A DNA stretch of 64,000 bases from positions 625,162-689,161 of the forward strand of contig BCIV01000003.1 of assembly GCA_001600055.1 (NCBI GenBank). Direction: 5' to 3'. Both the position numbers and the translations under genes were made by a program. The notes beneath the pieces were generated by a model that was given only the letters and a program-made list of their open reading frames with translations, searched no databases and was not told the origin of the DNA. Below, one piece after another: positions 59,289-64,000 of the stretch; position 1 is the stretch's first letter; each line of letters starts with the position of its first letter. The DNA comes from Filobasidium wieringae. Taxonomy: Eukaryota; Basidiomycota; Tremellomycetes; Filobasidiales; Filobasidiaceae.

Positions 59289-60427
59289 ATGATAGGATTC
59301 CTGAGGTCCCTTGGCCCTTCGAGATACATCGCGGGAGTCTTCAGCTCGATATCGACCGCCGTATCCGCTCGATTCGTACGGCTCCTTTTGTCCATTCTGT
59401 CATGCGGTCCTATACCGAGACACATAGCGCTGGTGATGGACGGTAACAGAAGATACGCCAGGACTAGAGGTCTCCGAGTGGGAAGAGGTCATGAAGCGGG
59501 ATTCGAGAGCCTCAAAGGCGTAGGTCACTGAACACCCGATCATAGCTTATGCCCTGAACTTCTACCTGGGAATAGATCTTGGAACATTGTCTTCGACTAC
59601 AAATCCGTTGTGTATCGGTATACGCATTCAGTATAGAAAATTTCACTCGACCGCAAGAAGAGATTGACGATATAATGAACTTGGCGAAGGAAAGTCTCGT
59701 CAAGCTATGTCAAGAAGGGTACGTTACACCTTTGACCGAGCTCATGTGACGTGTAACTTATTTGGCTACTTCCTACTAGCGAACTTTTACAACGATATGA
59801 TGTCAGAGTGAACGTACTGGGAAGAAGATCTCTGTTACCTCCCGAGATTCAACAAGCCATGCAAGACTTGGAAGATATGACGGCGGGACATCAGACGTGA
59901 GCGATACTTGCATCCTCCTCTTCCGACGGCACACTGAATGCACGGCTGCTCATCAGATCGATATTGAACGTCTGTTGCCCCTATACGTCGAGGGACGAGA
60001 TAACGACTTCGATACGAACTACAGTTGAGGATGTCCGATCGGGCAAGATCCAGCTCAGGTGAGCTCGGACGCCCTGGTCAATCAGATCGTCTTGTCTGAC
60101 CTGCGATTTCGCCTTAGCGATATCGACTCGAACCATCTGTTCAACAACCTTTCCACTCAAAAGGTCGATTCCCCACCTCTCGACATCCTGATCCGAACCA
60201 GCGATGTAAGACGACTCAGTGACTTTCTCATGTGGCAGGTATGTTCCTCTTTCCTTCCCATCCTTTCAGACATATGTACTGAACAATTCGGCATTCCATA
60301 GTGTTCGGCAAATACATCGTTACAATTCGTCAAGACGTTTTGGCCTCAGTTCGGGATCAGGGACATGTTACCGATCCTCCTCGCGTACCAACGTAAAGTC
60401 ATCCTCGGTCGGCTGGCCACGGTGTGA
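59289..60427 (+). CDS. RER2: Dehydrodolichyl diphosphate synthase catalytic subunit (cis-prenyltransferase)
   Basis: N-terminal hydrophobic segment [20 protein letters not shown], then [20 protein letters not shown]. The catalytic motif [18 protein letters not shown] (region I, Asp-Gly-Asn-Arg) is intact. Next [31 protein letters not shown] (region III, SIENF), [50 protein letters not shown] (region IV), [20 protein letters not shown] (region V: 'D.LIRTSGE.RLS.F..WQ'), and [20 protein letters not shown]. The usual SG-E becomes SD-V (position Glu replaced), but the following Arg-Arg-Leu-Ser-Asp-Phe is kept. It elongates farnesyl-PP to dehydrodolichyl-PP at the ER for N-glycosylation. Five introns. 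Divergent from RRP15. Confidence 0.88.
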
Positions 60428-60522
60428 TCCGGTTCGATATGGGGGGGAGGTAAGGGGGGTATGAGAAGATCCATGTACACGCACTCGCGACAGGCAGTTT
60501 GAGAGAGACCATATACCCATCA

Positions 60523-61796
60523 TCACGCATTCGGTTTATCATCCGGTTCGAGCGGCTGTATCGCCTCTCCATGCAACAGAGCAGTGTTCTCCGCTGCCTC
60601 ACTCATCATCCGCTCGTACTCCTTTTCCACTTCCCGACTTCGGACGTATCGTCGGATCCGATCTCTCCTCTCTTTGCCATACAACGCCGCATCGTGTCTA
60701 GCTTCTGCTAACGCTTCCGAAGCCCTGCGTGCGAACGGGAACGAGAATGAGTCTACTAACGGGCCTTGGGAACGACATCTGGGCTTACTTGACATGGTTG
60801 ATTCGTAATTGTTGACGATGTGATTCAGCCGACTTGCTTGCTCTATCATACTGAAAGATGGCGAATATCACGCTCTACCGTAATGGAACGGTGAGCTCAA
60901 GAACGATCGACCACACAGATCCCTCTAAAGTTCGACTCACGACGATGGCAAGACTCCCCACGAATCGGACATTCGACATGTAATTCCCCGTCTGACTACC
61001 CCTATCAGGCCCCGCATGCGCATACCCCGCGAACCCGTAATCCGAGTCGTGCGCATGCTGACCCCATCTCGCTTGAGAATACGCTCCTTCCCCTCTCCCG
61101 TACCCGTGAGCTCTCCCTCTTCCGTACGCATTCCCGTATGCGTTCGCTCGTCTTCTGATCTGTTCACGCATCATGTCGTCTTGCCATTGAGAGGGTGACT
61201 CGCCGGAGGAAGAGTGGGAGGGGTTGGAGGACCAGCCTACCCCGGTTCGGTTGTAGGTCATACGTGTTCCCTCGTTCTTGAGGAGGTTATAGGCGTTTCG
61301 GAGTGCCATAAAGTTGTTGGTCGAGGAGGATGGATGACTTGCGTCCGGATGGTAGATCATTGCTAATCGATAGTCTGCACAGTGATAGATCAGCATGGTT
61401 GGTTTATTTGCAACTCCTCGTACCGCACTCACAGTTCTGCTTGATCTCGCTCTTACTGGCAGTCTTGGGTAGATGGAGGATATCGTACGGTGATGGATTG
61501 GGTTTACTCGGGAAAGCCCATTTAGCTTTATCTTCCGCCGACATGCCACCTCTTCGACTAGGTCCGGCGTTCGACGCTGAATTCTGAGATTCCGAATCGG
61601 CACTGTGACGGACGGAACCGTCAACTTCCTCTGGGTTGCTGGCAGGTTGAGCGTATCCTCTGGTCTGTAGAGGTCGCGGTGCTAAACCTGAGCGGAATAG
61701 AAAGGATGTTGCATGCGGAGAGGTCCGGCGTAGTGCTCCAACGCAAGTGAGACCGGCGGTGAGAGATCTTCTAGTACGGTTTGTAGACATTGTCAC
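60523..61796 (-). CDS. Mitochondrial J-domain protein with C-terminal membrane anchor
   Basis: Starts MTMSTNRTRRSLTAGLTCVG; a mitochondrial presequence with LFRSGLAPRPLQTRGYAQP follows. The J-domain is SPYDILHLPKTASKSEIKQN, then YRLAMIYHPDASHPSSST with the HPD tripeptide, then NFMALRNAYNLLKNEGTRM. A Gly/Tyr/Arg-rich segment (NAYGNAYGRGRAHGYGRGEG) comes next. A predicted membrane segment is NVRFVGSLAIVSVIFAIFQY. The last exon reads NHVKASEALAEARHDAALYG, then KERRDRIRRYVRSREVEKEY. The J-to-end joint is supported by two introns (about 60895-60945 and 60737-60793) in correct phase. J-proteins stimulate Hsp70 ATPase; a J-domain plus one TM resembles DNAJC4-type proteins. Exon 1 ends at about 61440. 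An alternative start is ATG 61790. Sequence beyond the J-domain does not name a known family. Confidence 0.78.
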
Positions 61797-62045
61797 ATTT
61801 ATCAGAAGGGAGGTGTCCTAGTTACTGTAATTACTGGTCACTCTGTTCAGAATTATGGGTCAAGTTGATACGAACCGGCCGTTGCAGATCCCAGATTACG
61901 GATTCAAGTTCGATCGATCGTAGAGCTTGGATCGTTCGCGGACCATCTCGCTTATCCAAAGCCACAAACGTTATCGCAGATATCTGATATCTCTAGTCAT
62001 GCGAGGTGAGACCCCAACCATATCATCATCGTATACAGCCATTAA

Positions 62046-63907
62046 TCAGGGCTGCACCGTCTCTCCCCCTGGCGCCTTGCCTTTACCCTTCCCCTTGTTC
62101 TTACTCTTGGTCTTGACTTCCGCACCCGGAACAACGGTACGTTCATTCGACACGTTCTCCTTGTCTCTCCCCTTGCCCGACTCTACCCGTATCCGCTCCT
62201 CCATCTCCTCCTTCTCCTCTTGAGTCAAGGGCTCGTACTGCGCATCCCACCCTTGGAGCACGGCGATCCGATCCCCAAACTTCCTCCCCTCCTGAGCTCT
62301 CCACATCTCGTTGAATTTCCTCCTGTCCTGGAGGTCGCGGTACCGCTTCGCCCCCGCGTCCGAATCGTTCTCGATCGGTCGAGGGGTTCGATGGACTTTA
62401 CCCCTCCCTCTTCCGCCAGCAAGATCGTCATCCATAGTCTCCTTTACACCTAGATTTTCCAACGTCTGGGACGCAGCCGGTTGAGCCGCACTAGCTCGGG
62501 TGATGATGACCGTCGCTTTCGGACCTCTCGCAAGGTTCCTCCCCCCCTTGACCCTCTGAGCGGCCGTGGCAGGTGTCGCCGAGCTATTGGCGATGGTCAT
62601 GACTTTTCGGCCCGAATCGATCTTGGTCGGTACATCCTTGACCACCCCGCCCGAAGCCATGGAGAGGGAAGGGAAAGCTCCTCCCCCCGTTGCAGCTAGA
62701 TAAGCCGCTCTCTCTTCCTCTACCGCTCTTCTCCGTTCTTCGTCCTCTCTTCTGAGAACGACTCCCAGTTCGTCGTTCAGTTTCGTGATGACTCGCATGA
62801 TCCCGGAAGCCCCTAACAGAGCGGCTTCACAGTGAGGACAAGGGTGGTAAGGGAGATGCAAGTTGCACAGGATCAATCCGCATTGCGGGCAAGAAGGGGT
62901 GTAGGGGGATAGAGGATGTGTTCGAGCTGGATGGATATGAGGATCGTTCTATTAGCCAAAAGCTGTTCCATCCCCAACCATATGAGCATCCAACTCACCG
63001 AGACAGAAACAACCCTCTTGTCCATCCATCTTCCCCGCCTCTGCCGCGTTCCCCTCGCCCATCTTCTTGACACCTTCAATCATCCTCTCAATCTTCTTCA
63101 TCTCCCTACTCTTAGGCTTCTCCGGTTCCTCAGCCTTCCTCGGCTTTCCCTGACTTGAAGGGTTTCGAGAACCGGAAGTCGTATTGACCACGTTATGGAT
63201 GGAAGCAGGCAAAGCGGGGGATCCAGAACGAGAAGGGTTCATCGAGCTTGAACCATGCCCATCGTTCCCATTCCCATTCAGACCGATCGCAGGGGTGGTC
63301 GATCCCGTCCCTGGTCTGCTTCCCTTTTTCTTCCCACCTCCGCCCCAACCTAGATCTTCCTCCCTACCCTTGATGTAGACTTGCCCAGCGGCTCCCCCGA
63401 ACGCCTCCGCGAGGTCTTCTGGAGTGGGAACAGATGGGTTTTGGGAGACCGGACGGGCAGAAGGGGGAGCGGGAAGTTTAGGGTTGTTCTTCTTTTGTTT
63501 CGGTTTGATGCTCGGGAAAGCTTGAGAAGGGGTCGGGCCTGATACGCTAGAGCTCGATGGGTTCGAGGGAGGAGCGGCGGGAGGAGGTTGTCGAAGGGGG
63601 AACCGGCGGTCGAGGTAGACTTTGATAAAGGGAGAAGCACCGCAAAGTTCCTGTACACGCAGAATAAGGGACAGTCAGTAAGGTCCCAAGTGATTGGACT
63701 CTGAACCAGACTTGCCTGAAGATGACGTTCTACCTGGATCCGAGTACTCAGCGTCTCTACATAGGGTATGATTTGCTCTTTCACGTCCTGAGTACCTGTA
63801 CGAAACCACGCCCGTTTGATGGACATCCTCAAGGGAATGATGTTGCCAAACAACTCACCTAGTCCCAGGACATTAGAAATCTGCTCGGTCAGCCAGTTAG
63901 TGGACAT
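62046..63907 (-). CDS. TRIP4/ASC-1 homologue with C2HC5 zinc finger (RQT complex Rqt4-like)
   Basis: Starts MSTNWLTEQISNVLGLGELF. The N-terminal part contains a CUE-like stretch (QVERHLQELCGASPFIKVYL). Then a Pro/Ser-rich middle and EDLAEAFGGAAGQVYIKGRE. The zinc finger follows: MDGQEGCFCLGARTHPLSPY, then TPSCPQCGLILCNLHLPYHP and CPHCEAALLG (pattern C.C...H....C..CG...C......PC..C). This C2HC5 finger is the hallmark of TRIP4/ASC-1. The tail has LGVVLRREDEERRRAVEEER and FNEMWRAQEGRKFGDRIAV. The yeast homologue (Rqt4) works in ribosome-associated quality control and splits collided ribosomes. No ASCH domain is seen, as in other fungal members. At least four introns. It ends near the window edge at 63907. 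Confidence 0.83.
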
Positions 63908-64000
63908 TCTGAAAGTTGGGGTGGTCCGAGTCCTGAGAGTAGAGGGAAGAGGATCAAGGTCGATCCAGTGCAGATGTCACGAATGGCCGAATCTTGCGAA

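Noticed and set aside
60523..60849. Separate small gene starting MIEQASRLNHIVNN
   Set aside because: The frame is better explained as the last exons of the J-protein; the phase at the introns matches and the ATG falls inside an exon in another frame.

Overview
The window looks like a chromosomal segment of a basidiomycete yeast of the class Tremellomycetes (Cryptococcus/Kwoniella/Tremella relatives). The evidence is small gene-dense loci with many short (about 50-80 bp) GT-AG introns, a CAP10-type GT90 glycosyltransferase next to a GT61 glycosyltransferase, and a fused mitochondrial ARG5,6 arginine enzyme. I find 28 protein-coding genes and three tRNA-Gly genes. I see no rRNA, transposon, LTR or CRISPR array. 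Almost every gene is split by introns, so single reading frames often run into introns or start inside exons; gene boundaries below come from joining exons by splice signals and reading phase.

Left part (1-20000): the 5' end of a TOR kinase gene leaves the window on the left (-), divergent from a small VPS51 tethering-complex gene (+). Next on the minus strand are a low-complexity mitochondrial protein, a RanBP1/FG protein (YRB2-like), the Pol II elongation factor IWS1 and the ribosome biogenesis factor RPF1. A DHA1-type MFS transporter (+) converges on a mitochondrial release-factor methyltransferase (MTQ1-like, -). A conserved hypothetical (-), an ARF-like GTPase (+, with a 12-nt microexon), prephenate dehydratase (-), eIF2-beta (+) and a tRNA-Gly(GCC) (-) follow.

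Middle (20000-43000): ARG5,6 (-) is divergent from a long gene encoding a degenerate protein-kinase-like protein with a 30-nt tandem repeat. Then come a kinesin-14 (KAR3, +), the p97 cofactor SHP1/p47 (-), the tandem GT90 and GT61 glycosyltransferases (+), a Tremellomycete-type DUF7330-like protein (-) and a second, identical tRNA-Gly(GCC) (+).

Right part (43000-64000): the copper-transporting P-type ATPase CCC2 (+) converges on the copper/COX assembly protein COX23 (-). Beyond are a nucleotide-sugar transporter (+), a Ser/Pro-rich protein of unknown function with a very long upstream region (-), a TRP-like FLC/Pkd2 membrane protein (-), tRNA-Gly(CCC) (+), RRP15 (-), a cis-prenyltransferase (+), a membrane-anchored mitochondrial J-protein (-) and a TRIP4/ASC-1 zinc-finger protein (-).

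Most genes are housekeeping (translation, ribosome biogenesis, arginine and phenylalanine synthesis, secretion). The lineage-specific content is the glycan genes (GT90, GT61, sugar-nucleotide transporter, dolichol synthesis), the kinase-like gene and several unknowns. Functions are assigned from motifs and family memory only; no database search was run.
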